A DNA stretch of 64,000 bases from Mixophyes australis (GCA_036250195.1 JAVHZZ010000005.1:178171448-178235447), one strand, 5' to 3'; positions 34,149-46,379 are shown, counted from the stretch's first letter. The notes: a model not told the origin generated them from the sequence alone. A program made the numbers and translations.

Positions 34149-35111
34149 TAAAAAGCACAGAGTGAGATTCAAAGTTTAATTTTAATATAGTCACAGTCAA
34201 TGCTAACAGGCCAATCATTAGGTTATTGTTTTATTTAAAATATTCTTCCCCCTCCCTGAGGGATTCATATTTAGTACAAAAACTTGCCTGGTAGGATAGA
34301 CCAAAAAACACACTAAATTCCGTTAAATGCTGCAAATAAAACATCAGCGCAAGAACCATGTATGGTTGGACAGTCTTGATATTCATATCCTCAAAATAAA
34401 CATGGTTCATTGGGGCAGAATGTAGCCATGACACAATCGGTGCATGGTAAGAGGAGTCAGGGCATGGCTGGATGGAAATTGTGTCCCAATTTTTCATTTA
34501 TTTCAAAAGGGAGAATTCTGCAGTTCTGACAATATCCAAAAAATAACGAGAAATGTGGACTAGTATTACCATTTATCCTTGTACAATCCAAATAAAAGTA
34601 ACAGGAAATGTATTGCAATTTATTACCAAAAATAATAATCTCTATATACGTAAAGTATTATGTGGTTGCCGCAACAATTAAACCCACTATGTAAGTTTAC
34701 AATTTTATCATGTCATTTACAATTTTCCCTTAAATATGTCACTCTCTAACAAAGTACAGTGAAATATTACTTCCCCCAACAGAAGGAAAACAGTTAACCT
34801 AAGATGGATTTACATCTTAACTTAGGAAATTCTTCAATTACGCAGTGGATTTTGCTTCTTATCTCCCTTTTCTGAGCATGCACAGAGTGGATTTGCTTAA
34901 GATAAGCAAAAAATGGCAGATAAGATCACTAATGAATTAGGCCCTTAATTTATATAAATGTGAGGCTCAAACTTATTTAAGACAAAGTACAAGCATTAAA
35001 TGTTTGAGATGACAATATTGTGTGTGTTTGCGGTCTCATATCTATTATTACAAAAGTCAATGTTATGTGATGCAGTCCAGGAGAGAAGGGAAACAGAGTT
35101 TACATAAAATA
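34149..35111. other. DUSP22 intron, nothing recognised
   Basis: No repeat ends seen. The open frame at 34231-34497 (minus) has no family resemblance and no splice logic with the DUSP22 exons. Confidence 0.5.
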
Positions 35112-35525
35112 GTGACATACATATCTACTATATAAATGCCTAGTGGCGTGTGTGAAAAAAAAACCCAAGCTGCAGCGCCACCTGCTGGGCAGAGTTATAC
35201 ACTGACCTATATATTTCTCGAAGGAGAAGTGACAGTTGGGAGTGGTTGGTGGTTGCCGGGGGTGACAGTGGGGAGTTTTTAACACCTTAAGTAGCTTGAT
35301 GAAGGATGTGGCGATGAAGATGAAGGATGAGGTGATGGAGAAAAATGATGAGGTGGTGACATGTGGACAAAACCACGTTAAAAAAGGGCGCTTGCGTCGG
35401 GAAGTAACGCTCTTCCCCTGAGGAGGCCTGGGCTAGACCCAAATGCATGACAAGAAACTTTTTAACACCTTAAGTAGCTTGATTTGACTAGAATGCATGA
35501 GTATGATGCACGGGTTAACTTGTCT
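35112..35525 (+). mobile_element. Possible Helitron relic
   Basis: It begins tctactatataaatgccta and ends near gatgcacgggttaac. A TC-T-A-C-T-A-T-A-T-A start and a cacgggtta end are features I associate with animal Helitrons, which lack terminal inverted repeats and target duplications. A 24-bp direct repeat ttttaacaccttaagtagct + tgat occurs at about 35277 and 35460. The 3' CTRR and hairpin are not clear, so the call is tentative. Confidence 0.4.
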
Positions 35526-35744
35526 ATTATCTCATTCTATCCATCTACCTCACTTTCTCATATATAGTCATCTAATTTTCTCATATAGCTCTCTATTTCT
35601 CAAATGCATTTAAATCAATAAATAGTCAATATGAATGCTGGTAAGAAAATTTATTTTGCCCAACTTGCCCCAGCTAATAACCAGTAAGTACATTTTGAAT
35701 GATGTTACTCAAAGTAATTTCTTGAAGTTTGGCATGGTACATAC

Positions 35745-35819
35745 CAGTGAACGAGACAGCCTTCACTTTTCAGTCTGCATTTGTGAATAAATGATGTGCT
35801 GTCTTTAAAATGTTGTGTC
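35745..35819 (-). CDS. dusp22: DUSP22 coding exon leading to active-site cysteine
   Basis: This is a 75-base exon with a CTCCCAG acceptor at 35820-35821 and a GTATGT donor at 35743-35744. It encodes the end of a Leu codon, then TQHFKDSTSFIHKCRLKSEG and CLVHC, the last Cys being completed by the first base of the next exon. The family equivalent is the helix followed by the strand that runs into the active site. The Cys codon split (tg|t) by the intron is the catalytic cysteine (Cys88 by family numbering). Reading through the donor gives a false Trp, which shows the exon must end here. Confidence 0.93.
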
Positions 35820-35821
35820 CT

Positions 35822-36107
35822 GGGAGACAAAGTATAAAAATGAGGGTTATAACAACAATAAAGTATAGTATTTGCCTTTTGGTTCTGGTCAGTGAATGAA
35901 AGACATGACAATTCTGGTTTGGATCAGCGCTAATGCTCAGGTCACCTCTCAAGGGATGAAATGTTAGCCCCTTTCTATGAATATGCAATGTTGCTATCCA
36001 TGATTAAAGTTCTCCTCCCTTTCATAGATATTTAGCATATCCAATTATCAAACTATCTTAATTCTTATCAGAAGAGTATAATAATAATAATAATAATAAT
36101 AATATAC
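35822..36107. other. DUSP22 intron with an AAT microsatellite
   Basis: A short (ata)n run lies at about 36077-36104. Nothing else recognised. Confidence 0.5.
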
Positions 36108-36431
36108 AATGGACCCGATTCATTAAGGAAAGTAAGGCAAAAACATGAGTTAGTTTTCTCCTGTACAAACCATGTTACACTCCAAGGAGTGTGAAGTAGT
36201 TTATTATTTTGTACATAAGTTAAATAATGCTTGTTTTTTCATGTGGGGCACAAATACTTGATAGCTTTATTTGTACACTGAAATTTAAAGCTGATCTAGA
36301 ACATGCCTTAGCCCAATTATAAATCTGCCATCACATTTAAAATTCGACTCACCCTCCAATGCATCATGGTTTTGCCAAGGTGAAAAAATTACTTTTTTTT
36401 GCTTTACTTTCCTTAATGAATCAGGCCCAAT
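36108..36431. mobile_element. Palindromic MITE, ttaaggaaag family, copy 2
   Basis: The left end ggacccgattcattaaggaa pairs with the right end ttccttaatgaatcaggccc. Internal words (tagctttatttgtacactga, gtagtttattattttg) match 22389-22717. Confidence 0.8.
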
Positions 36432-37252
36432 GTGTTTATCTTGTATTTGGAAATTGCAAGTGAAAATAGTGGAGTCAACTCATTGCTAGTTTAACAATTA
36501 TGATAAGAGTATGTATGTTATGGGCTTAATCCACAAAGTCTGAGATTTAAATGTGCTGTATTTAGAAACTTCTCAAGGTTTTGCTGTCTAATATAAATGA
36601 TGTCAAAGTGTTATTAACAAAGTGTTAAAACCCATACCAACCAACCAGCTATTTATTTCACTGTATAACTTGGATTGATGACACATTATTGCTATACATC
36701 TGCATTAACTGACTACTTTAAAGAAGGATGTTCAAACCAAATACAATATTTTACTTACAATACTCTGTTTCAGTTTCTGTTTACTTCCTGCTTCAATCAG
36801 TACTTTGGTTTCATTTGACAAAAACATTTTCATCTTGCCAAATCCTTAACTCAGTTTTACCATTATTAAATAGAATATTAAATTGATTCTGACTTGGACC
36901 AGACTGTCAGAGAAGAGCCATGTGGTAAGGGTAAATATAATTGACAGCTTATCAATTGTTACCTTCAAACAGTCCTTTCTAGGAGATAAAGGCCCTCTTT
37001 TGTACTCAAATTCCGCTATCCATCTTTACTTTCAAACTGTCCCCCTTTTTGGCCTGATGTACAGATTTATCACCATCATTAACCAATTGTAATACAGGAT
37101 TAAAACAGATATATGTATAAACTCCTGTAAAGAAACATTTTGAGCTCTAAAGTCATTGCTTATACTCGCAAGTTTGATGGGCATCACTTTGTCGCTTGTC
37201 ATCAGTGTTCATCAGGAAAACTTGTGTATTATATGGTAGGATATATCATTTG
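36432..37252. other. DUSP22 intron, nothing recognised
   Basis: AT-rich intron sequence without recognisable repeats. Confidence 0.5.
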
Positions 37253-37572
37253 AACAATGTAAATGTCGGCACTTAGCCTGTTGACATGACAATGTCGGCA
37301 GGTTAAATGCTGACACTTGTATTGTTTTGACAGGTGGACAATGTTGTTAGTGTGATTGACGACATTCACAATGTCTCCAATCACAATGCAGACATTAAAA
37401 GACCAATGCCGGCGGGTCCAGGGTATAGCTGCCAGTGCTGCCAGCGTTGGTCTTTTAATGTCGTTATCGTGATTGGAGACATCGTGATTGTCGGCAATCA
37501 CACTAATGACATTGTCCACTTGTCAACATAATGCAAGTGTTGGCAGGTTAAGTGCCGATATTTACACTGTCG
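37253..37572. mobile_element. Palindromic MITE with internal near-palindromic units
   Basis: acaatgtaaatgtcggcact pairs with agtgccgatatttacactgt. acattaaaagaccaatgcc pairs with ggcgttggtcttttaatgt-type sequence near 37440, and gtctccaatcacaatg pairs with cgtgattggagac. Short related words (acaatgt, gtcggca) recur inside each arm. Overlapping open frames on both strands are a by-product. Confidence 0.82.
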
Positions 37573-40500
37573 GAATAATGACCAAAACCGGTATTCTAAA
37601 AGGTATAATCCTTATATGGTCATGGAGATCCTCAGCGGTATATAATATCATTATTATTTATAGTGGGAATGTACTGCTTGCCAGGCTCCTAAATTCATTA
37701 AAAGCATTATACTACTGTCTTTATAGTCGTGTGCAGCTAGCTGTATGAATTTGTATATGAAAGCTTATGATGTGCCAGCATGTCACTATGTCTACAATGA
37801 AAAGTAATACTAATCTGTAAGCGGCTCAGATCAAATTTTTCGGGTATATGTTAAAGATGTAGAAAAACCCCCCCCACACACATTTATTATGGTCAACAGC
37901 TGGCCAATACAATATACGAATTACTTAACTATATACAAGAAGCAAACAAAACAACTAACAAGAAGTGATAATAAAGTTCTCTTCGGAAGCGTTAGACATG
38001 GCAAAAGTTTGCTAAAATTTGGGAGAGAGTTCTGGAAAAGAGGCGACTCTAAAACAAACTGTATGTGAAAATAACCAAAGCAGTTTATAAAAGAGAATAC
38101 TATGTATGGTTTAGTCTCTGGCAATGGCAATCAGATGACTTAAACATTATTGCAGGACTATAGGAGGCAGGAGCACCATAGTCTGTTTCTTCTATTGGAC
38201 AGAAACAATGTGAAAGAATAATGTTAGAGACATAGGACCTATGGTGATGAGAAGATGTTTGTGGTCGGAGAGTAGGTGTCACCTCTACCTGCTGCAAGCT
38301 GACAGTATTATAGATTGTGATGATGAATTATAGCAAATGCTGGAAGCTAAAATTTTAGTTCTAACTCACCCATATCCAACTTTTAGAACCAGAGGGGTCC
38401 AATGCCCTGTGGTTCAGGGTTCATGAGGGTGTCTTGTCTTTTACTGGTGGGGAGTGAGTATATACTTACCTCTGTCAAAACTATCCAAGACATGGTTCTG
38501 GCCAATCAGTTTCTCTCTGACAACCTCACACCATAAAGTTTGTACTAAAAATTCTCAAGGCAAAATGTAAAAAAAAAAAAAAAAAAAAAAAAGGAAAAAA
38601 ATGCAATAAAATTTTACCTGATTTTTTTAAAAAATAATTCTCAAGGCTGTCATGGCTGGAATTGCTGGTTTTTCAAGTCAAGGTTGGGGGGGTTTTCAGA
38701 TTAATAATTAGCTTCTGCCTTAAGTTCCCCTTTAGCAAGCAAAGCAAAAGTAGACCTAACTAAAGTCTGTTGGATCCACTAATATTTATGTTCAGATAAA
38801 TCTTTTCTGTACAGTGCAGAAGAGTAATGCGTTTAAAACAAGTAGTAATAGAAAAGAAGAAAAAAAAAAGAACAAGGCTACATAACTGTTGCACATACTG
38901 TGTAAGCATTTCAGAGAGCCATATACACTACACTATACATGCACATAACATATGTTTGACTACCAATTAGAAGCTACTGTACATTGGCAAGAGCTAAATA
39001 GCATTAAAATGAACTAAAATACAGTATAAAATTGCCTTGACACATATCTTTCTGTCACAAAATATCGGGGTGTAACTTACACTGGAAGTTAAAATGTAAC
39101 ATTTTCCCAGGACAGGCTTCAAATAAGAATGTCAGCTTATGCCTGAAACTTTATGGAGAGAAACCTTCCAACACTTACACCCGTCAAGGACTATGGACAT
39201 CTACAAATTGTGTTATCCCATACATCTTTCATTTCATGAGAACTCGCCTTAGCATACTTTCAGAGTATTCAAATTCAAAAGAAACATTTTCTTATATTTG
39301 AAATGAGTATAACAACAACAAAGCACTAAAATGTCCCGTGTTGTTGCTATTACATGGAATTTAGTAGAATTGAAATTAGACAACAGACCTGTGGGTCTAA
39401 TGGGGACAACTGTGACTTGTCTATTTACCGTTGGTGTTAAGTAGGGTTTGTAAACATGCTGTACTTCAGGACTAGTAATATGGCTTATTTTGACAATATT
39501 TTAAGAACCCCTCTTCCCCAAATGGCAGAGAATCACAGCAGTTCCCAAAAATCTCACCACTACCTACACAGGTCATGACATGCTTGCCAACATTTCCATG
39601 CAGGCTAGACCATTTTAGGCTTCCGGAAATACAAGAAAGTCCTGTGAAAATCAGGACTGTTGGCATTTAGGTTAGTCATTTTCATGGAGAAGCTGCCAAA
39701 TAAGTGCTATTTAGGTCTAGCATCAGTGGTGTACAGGGGCTAGTGCTTTAAGAGGCCAGGACATCTGGATATTTAAGGTCCAGCAAGAGAAAAGAAGTGT
39801 TTCCAGTTTGCTAATGGAAGCTATGTTGTTTGAAATCAAATTAATACATTCTATCCACATGGCTGTTACATTTCAAAACTATATTCTTCTTCTAATTTTA
39901 AAGGAGCGCTCAACCTCATGGACTGAGAATGGATGACAAAACGGCAAACTTTGGCTCTACAGACTTTGTGGAATCTTCGGCAGAGCATGTTCTGAACCAT
40001 CTATGGTCAAGTTACTAAGCACAGTAATGTCCTACAATTCAGGCTCTATGGGCATCAAGATCTGTGATGGCAGTCCTGGCACTCTCAATACATTGGCACT
40101 GAGCGATGGATTCTCCAGGGTTGAGAGTTCCAGAGAAATGACAGTTACCCGCGGGAACTGTAAGGGGTAAAGAAATGAAAGGTACCTGTCCATGAAGTAA
40201 AATATATGTGTCCTTTGGTGAAATATTAATTTGAAAAACAATGCATTTCTGATGGGGTATAAAGGCTTCTCTTCTCATCAACTATACCCACATATTTAAC
40301 TGCCTAATTATAGAAAAATACATCCAAATTATAAAAATTATAAATAGGGCACGTTAACCTTTTAACTAGAGCATACTGCTCTAGCTTGGCTACATACATA
40401 GCCATGGTAAGTTTGGTTTACTTCTGCATACTGGCAGGGACTTCCCCTTTTAATCACCTTAAACGTCTTTCTTTTCACTTCTGTGTATTTGTCAAGTTTC

Positions 40501-41514
40501 CTTTTTAAAGGCATTGTAGCTTTTCACATTCTTTTAGCATCTGGCCTTATTCATGTGTTTATTATTGAATGGATAGAACCAGTAGTTAAAGAAATCTTTA
40601 TTTTTGCAAGCAATGAGTCAGTCGAGTTTATTTTTCAGTGTTACAAAACAATCCCTTTTATAAATTGTTCCTACACTGAAGTATGTAGACTAGTGGTTCA
40701 TGTTACATTTTAAAGCCACTAACATTGTCATTATTTTTAAGGTTATAATTGTTAATGTATTTGTACTGTATCTTCTAATTAAATTCTATGATACCATAAC
40801 CCAGATTTTCATACACTTTTTTCACAAATGATCACAAAGCTACACAAGCTAACAGATACACATGAATAAATAGGACGGTCAACACTGCTTATGAAATTGG
40901 AGAGTAGCCAGTACAGAATCGCTCACTTATACTTGCCTAGTTTGTAACTACATTCAGGACTTACAATCAATCATCTGTAATGGTTTTTTAAAAAGTCCTG
41001 GCCCATGATGTAATGTAACACTCTCCTCCAGTGTCACTACCATGGCTCAATAGGAATTGGATTGTTATGCACATCACAGCTTGAATTACATTTAATGGAA
41101 CATCCCCTGTGTTACACTCCTAAAATAGGATGTTCTATTATATGCAATTCAAGTTCAAATGGTTGCTATGCAACCCAACTGTTTAGTAAACTATTCTAGC
41201 CAGGGAACAGAGTATGAGATAGAGGTGCACAATGTCAAATTATTTGGAACAATATCAGGAAAGAACAGCAATAGTGTAAACTATAATCAACACCCAAAAA
41301 GTCAAGCCAAAATATTATTCGGGTGGAGATCATGATTTTGCATCTGAATCCATTGACATTAAAGGCTCCAAATAGTCTTCTAATAAGGGGAGTACATGTG
41401 TCTCATGTAGAACCTGCTTGCTATTATCTTACATGCTATTTATTATAATGCGAAAAAACTAAATATATTTGATTTGTCTTCACTTTCTCAAAATAGTCAA
41501 ATTAAAGCTTACTT
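37573..41514. other. DUSP22 intron, mostly unannotated
   Basis: It contains a 24-base A run at about 38569-38592 with further A-rich sequence, and an open minus-strand frame at 40032-40241 discussed among the findings. No gene or repeat boundary could be supported. Confidence 0.45.
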
Positions 41515-41516
41515 AC

Positions 41517-41566
41517 AAGTTTTGGTTTGGTGAATCTGATGCTGGAATGCAGAGATATTTCATACC
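41517..41566 (-). CDS. dusp22: DUSP22 coding exon (general-acid loop)
   Basis: This is a 50-base exon with a CACAG acceptor at 41567-41568 and a GTAAGT donor at 41515-41516. It encodes GMKYLCIPASDSPNQN plus two bases of a Leu codon. The Asp in A-S-D-S-P is in the position of the general acid of the DUSP22 catalytic loop (Asp57 in the human protein, from family knowledge). The incoming phase is 0 after the preceding exon's Glu codon; the outgoing phase needs one base, and the next exon begins with the g that completes TTG. It is too short to stand out as an open frame and was found by looking for the missing piece between its neighbours. Confidence 0.92.
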
Positions 41567-41568
41567 CT

Positions 41569-42360
41569 GTGACAAGGCAAGGACATAAATATTTAAAAAC
41601 TGAAAACTTATTTTTTCTTTAGGATATATGGTAAGGTTTACAGAATCATTAGGTGCAGTTTATGATATACATATAATGAGTATTACATTCTTATTATACA
41701 ATACTATAAAGTAAGGACATTTATATGGGTTTTGAGACATCACAAGGAAATATTACAATGATTTATTTTCATTGTGGCAAAACACGTTGCTCTACCTAGT
41801 GCCTTCTAGGGCTTGTCCACTTTTACACAACCCTTCAAAATATAACACCCTCCCCGTCATCGTGACCCCTCTGTTATCTGAAGCTGTGTGCCAGATCGCA
41901 CCGTAGACTGTTTATTCTGCCTGCAGGAAAATCTACCCATTGCTCTTCAATAAAGCTCTATCGGAGTTGGCTCTTTGCTTCAAGTAGTGGGGGCATATTT
42001 GATGATTGAAGGGGGGTTGGGAGTATATTGAGGAGGGTAGTAGAAAAATGAACAGCATCTTCAATGGCCACTTTAAGTCTGCTGTTTCTTTTATTACATT
42101 AATCACTAAAACAGAAGTATTGGTGGTATCCAAATTTCTATACTGTAGGTCAAAGCAGAAATCCATGAAGTTGATATAATCCCACATCTGTAAACCTTAC
42201 TCCAATCTCAATGGATGACTTTAGAGTCTTCCAGTATCTCTCACGGAGGGAAAGCTTTAGCTTAAGACTGTGTTAGCCTCATCACAACCAAAGACAGAGA
42301 CCAGAGTATCAGTGTTGTAAACAGAACCAGGTAACACAATGTCTGTGGAATGGGGTTGGG
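41569..42360. other. DUSP22 large intron, nothing recognised
   Basis: An open frame at 41933-42187 (minus) has no recognisable motif. Confidence 0.5.
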
Positions 42361-42814
42361 TACGCTTGAACGTTGACGAGAAATCAGACACGCTCTCCGG
42401 CAGTAGTATGTCACATCAGTGCGACCTCCATCAATGTTCATTTAAAGCGGCAACATTGGGACACTAACTGTTTAAAACAGTTAACCTGCGGGCAGAGCCG
42501 TAACGAGGCCGGTGCGGGCGCAGTCCTAAGGGGGCGCAATGGCCGCCCGCACCTGCCTCTGTGTGAGGAGTGAAAAAAAATAAAAATTAAACAGACCTCA
42601 GATTCAGACTGCCGGCCGCCCGGCGCATCCAAAATGGCGGCCGGCACCCGGCTCCACCCCCTTCTGAACTCTGCCCTCTGCCTCAGCGTCTGATGTCATG
42701 ACGTTGCTAGGCAGCAGAGGAGCAGAGAACCAGAGAGGAGCCAGGCAGCGACGGCTGGACAGGAAGAAAGAGGAAAAAGGTAAGTTTCAAAGCAGGGGAA
42801 AGGGGATGTGTGTT

Positions 42815-43150
42815 GCTATTATGGAGGGAGGGGTGTATGTAAGCTGCTATTATGGAGGGGGGGGGGATGTGAGCTGCTATTATGGAGGGAGGGGAGGGGA
42901 GGGGGGGATGTGAGCTGCTATTATGGAGGGAGGTGGGCATGTGAGTTGCTATTATGGAGGGAGGGGGGCATGTAAGCTGCTATTATGGAGGGAGGGGAGG
43001 GGAGAGGGGCATGTAAGCTGTTATTATGGAGGGAGGGGATGTGAGCTGCTATTAAGGAGGGGGGATGTGAGCTGCTATTAGGGAGGGGGGGTGTGCTGCT
43101 ATTATGGAGGGGAGGAATGTGTGCTGCATCTTGCTATTATGGAGGGGGGA
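42815..43150 (+). repeat. G-rich minisatellite, variable units near 28-40 bp
   Basis: Repeated phrase atgtgagctgctattatgga followed by a G-rich spacer of variable length (gggaggggaggggaggggg and similar). About nine units, quite diverged. The G runs could form quadruplexes on the plus strand. A 70-codon open frame on each strand is a by-product. Confidence 0.9.
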
Positions 43151-43402
43151 TGCTGCCATAATGTGTGAGGGAAGGGGGGGATGTATTAATGTGTGATATG
43201 AGGGTAGGGAGGTTAGGTGTCTTAGTACATGGGTGGGAGGTAGGCTATTAATTTAATGGTGACGTTTAGGTGGGGGCTAATTATTTAATGGGTACTATTT
43301 TATTTGTGGGGTGCTGGTGGGTCAATTAAATTTATTGTTGGGGCTTTTTAATTTAATGGTAGGGTCTATTAATTTCAGGTGAGGTATTTATCTGTTTTGC
43401 AG

Positions 43403-43645
43403 TCACAAGAATGCTCTCTGTATTGTATGGTGGTCATAGGAATGCTCTCTGTATTGTATGGCGGTCATAGGAATGCTCTCTGTATAGTATAGCGGTCATA
43501 GGAATGCTCTCTGTATTGTATGGCGGTCATAGGAATGCTCTCTGTATAGTATGGCGGTCATAGGAATGCTCTCTGTATTGTATGGCGGTCATAGGAATGC
43601 TCTCTGTATAGTATAGCGGTCATAGGAATGCTCTCTGTATATATA
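43403..43645 (+). repeat. Minisatellite, 31-bp unit, alternating variants
   Basis: Eight units of tcataggaatgctctctgta + ttgtatggcgg. Units with tattgtatgg alternate with tatagtata/tatagtatgg from the third onward, giving a 62-bp higher-order period. The last unit decays into tatatat. Confidence 0.95.
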
Positions 43646-44345
43646 TTCATTTCGTGTGATGGTGATAAGGGGGCACGATGGGATAAAGATGGCTCCATGG
43701 CACGGTGTAATAAAGAAGAAACTGTGATGGAGGGCACAGTGTGATGAAGGGTCAGTGTGATACAGATGGTACTGTTACATTTGTTTTAATTTGTTTCAGT
43801 GAGTTTTATTTCAATAACCAATTCATTTTTTATACAGCTAGCATGTGATAGCTGCATTTAAAGTACTTTGATCTATGGAGGCTTATTACATAAAGATCCT
43901 TACAAAGCCAGACCGAGAAGAATGGAGAGGGAGGTGGTTTCAGTGCGGTCTAGAACTTGTAAAGAGCTAGCTACGCCCCCCCACAGTAGGTTGACCACGC
44001 CCACTCGACAATTGACACTCCCACTTAGATGGGGGCGCCGCTTCCCTATCTCGCCCAGGGCACTAAAATGGCTAGTTACGGCACTGCCTGCGGGGTCCCG
44101 GAACTGCAGCTTTCAATGAACATTGATGGAGGTCAAACTGTACTGCTGGAGAGCTGTCCATTCGGAAGGAGTTCCTGTCAGCCTTTTGGTGTCATCGATT
44201 ATCTGCAGAGTCGGTTTTCAGGTAAGTCTGTGTATATTGCAATCGTATTTTCACGAAATTTGGGGTTTTTTTGTAGGTCTTTTCTTTGTCCGATTTCTCG
44301 TCAGCGTTCAAGCGATTACCACCGGTGGAATGATGCCTCTCCTAT

Positions 44346-46379
44346 GGGTGGCAGAAGCACATTTGTAATCATTGGATAGTAGCATTGCAAATTTACTTTA
44401 AATCGACTCATATTTTTTTTTTTTTTTTTTTACAAAATACAACTTATTAAATTCACTTTTGATCATTTAAAAATAATCAGAACAAAATGACATTAGAAAA
44501 GCCAAAATCTATCTGTATTAGCAATCCTGAATCTTGAAAAAATATTAACTAAACTGTATTGTGTAACATCTCCTAAGGTTTGAGTGTGGATGGAGGCCCA
44601 GAGGGACATGATGAGAAAATGTACAGGATCTGTGACTTGTGTACCCTGTGGAGGTTGAGTTTGAGTATAATCCATTTGGCAGTCCCCGTGATTCAGGATA
44701 AAGTGTGCATCTTTCCAAGAGTTATGTCTCAGGACAGAAAGATAGGGAAGACAGAGACTGGTGGCAGCACTGAGGTCTAGAAAGAGACCTTGAGGGCATA
44801 ACAGTGTACGAGGTCGGGCCAGGTTGACGCTGCCATGACTACAACATTATACCTGCATTACACCAGTTCTACTGTTATCTATCCTGCAAGTTCAGGGGCA
44901 CCAGTCTGGTACCTTAAACCCACAAGACCCTGCTGTGGGAGAGACTAAGGAGGTGGCTGACCCATTTGTGCTTCAAGGTAGAAGTTATGCCTAACATATT
45001 ACCATCATCCTAATTCAAAAACAGGAGTTACAATTGGGTAACAATAGTTTCCTCTATGCTGGCAAATAGTAGACACAAGAAAATGCATTTGAACATTTTG
45101 TATTTTGAGTTGCAGATATTTTATGAAAGGTGCAACATAAAATTCAGCATATACATGTGGCTGGAGGGTAGAGAAGCAGTCAGAGGAAATATACTGTGTT
45201 TACTATTGGCTCCATCTTAACTGGCATCTCTTTCAGTGGATGTCACCTTCCCCTGAACTCAGATTTACCCGATTGCCCAAAACAAACCTATTCAGGAGAA
45301 ATGCAATTTCCCATAAGTCCCTTCTTTAGAATAGGAGTTGTAGATTTCCATATAGTCCAAATAAAGGAGCTTCAACCTCTCCTTAAACCTTTACTTTGTT
45401 TCAGAAAGTAAACTACTACTACTAATTTCTGGATTGTTTCGTCCACCCTTGTGCTATCACTTAAAATTGAAAATAGTATTCAAGCACGTTTCATAGTAGA
45501 ATTGTGATATATAGTTTGCAGTAAAAGAACAATCCCATCATTTCCCATGACATCATTGACCCGACTCTTAATGCAAATCAACTTCTGAACGGCACAGAAG
45601 TTAAAACAAAACAGGTTAAGAGGTCACAGAGTGGGTACATATGAAATAACACTTTTCCATAGATTTGCTATAAATTCTTTATACATTAAAAAAAAAAAAA
45701 AAATGACCTAAATATACAAAATAGTGTCACTTACTACTCCGTCTCTAGCATTGGACGTGTGCCTGCATATTAAAATTGCACCTGCTGACGTTAGCAGGTA
45801 CTGGATTTAAAATAACCACTCACTGCTCCCTCCAGTGCCTGAGCAACAAGGTTTTACACTACTGTGTGTGATACGGAGTACCTGCTACTAAACTGGCTGA
45901 TTTTCTGATGCTCCTTGTACATGAAGTCTGCCTGCTCTTTGAACCACCCATTATCGACCAACCCGGTTTCTGAACATCCCTGTCTGTATGAACCGAACCT
46001 TTAACTTGTCTTTGGACTTCACCGACTACGACTGTGGCTTATAACTTCCATATTTTGTCATCTGCATCGTAGTGGAGCAGACCTTGGGTTCGCAACGCAG
46101 GGGTGTCCCTCTGCAAAGTACACCACCTTTTCAAAAGGGGAGGCAGCTGGTGAAAACCAGAAACCCTTTTAGAATCCACACCATAGCTGAGCCAACACCA
46201 ACTGCTAGCTGCACAGTAAGGCCACACCCACAATTTGTGATAGTGTACTCAGGTCATGTACTGTGCAGGCATCCTGTTACCCACTTCAGCTATTATGGAC
46301 ATGTCTGAGTGAGTTGAGCAGGTAGAGTCAAATTTGACTCTTTATAAAAGGAGTTTAGACAAAGACTCACTTTAGACTT
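44346..46379. other. DUSP22 large intron; possible LTR region of a Ty3-type relic at its right side
   Basis: Bases about 45770-46330 lie just upstream of the gag remnant and could hold its 5' LTR and leader, but I could not find LTR ends or a primer site. The rest (44.35-45.7 kb) shows nothing recognisable apart from short A and T runs. Confidence 0.35.

Larger units (their letters stand above)
42493..44086. mobile_element. hAT-like element, third minisatellite-bearing member
   Basis: Perfect 8-bp duplication cctgcggg (42485-42492, 44087-44094). Ends are cagagccgtaacgag and ctagttacggcactg, imperfect inverses of about 15 bp. The part at about 43225-43385 (ggtgggaggtaggctatta, aggtgggggctaattattta) matches the body of 803-2969 and 32.5 kb, yet the termini differ from both. 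Two unrelated arrays lie inside. No transposase. Confidence 0.9.
42364..44345. mobile_element. Inverted-repeat element split by a hAT-like insertion
   Basis: The left arm cgcttgaacgttgacgagaa (42364), then ctctccggcagta and gacctccatcaatgttcatt (to about 42442), has its inverse on the right: aatgaacattgatggaggtc (44116), tactgctggagag, and ttctcgtcagcgttcaagcg (to about 44315). The left arm lacks about 110 bases present on the right. The loop holds the hAT-like element 42493-44086. Ends and target duplication of the outer element are unclear. Confidence 0.75.

Noticed and set aside
37229..37531. Two opposite open frames of 96 and 65 codons with similar protein text
   Set aside because: They are the two arms of a palindromic element read on opposite strands.
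44123..44379. Open frames with a splice-like gtaagt at about 44221, possible exon
   Set aside because: The stretch is the right arm of an inverted-repeat element whose left arm is at 42364-42442.
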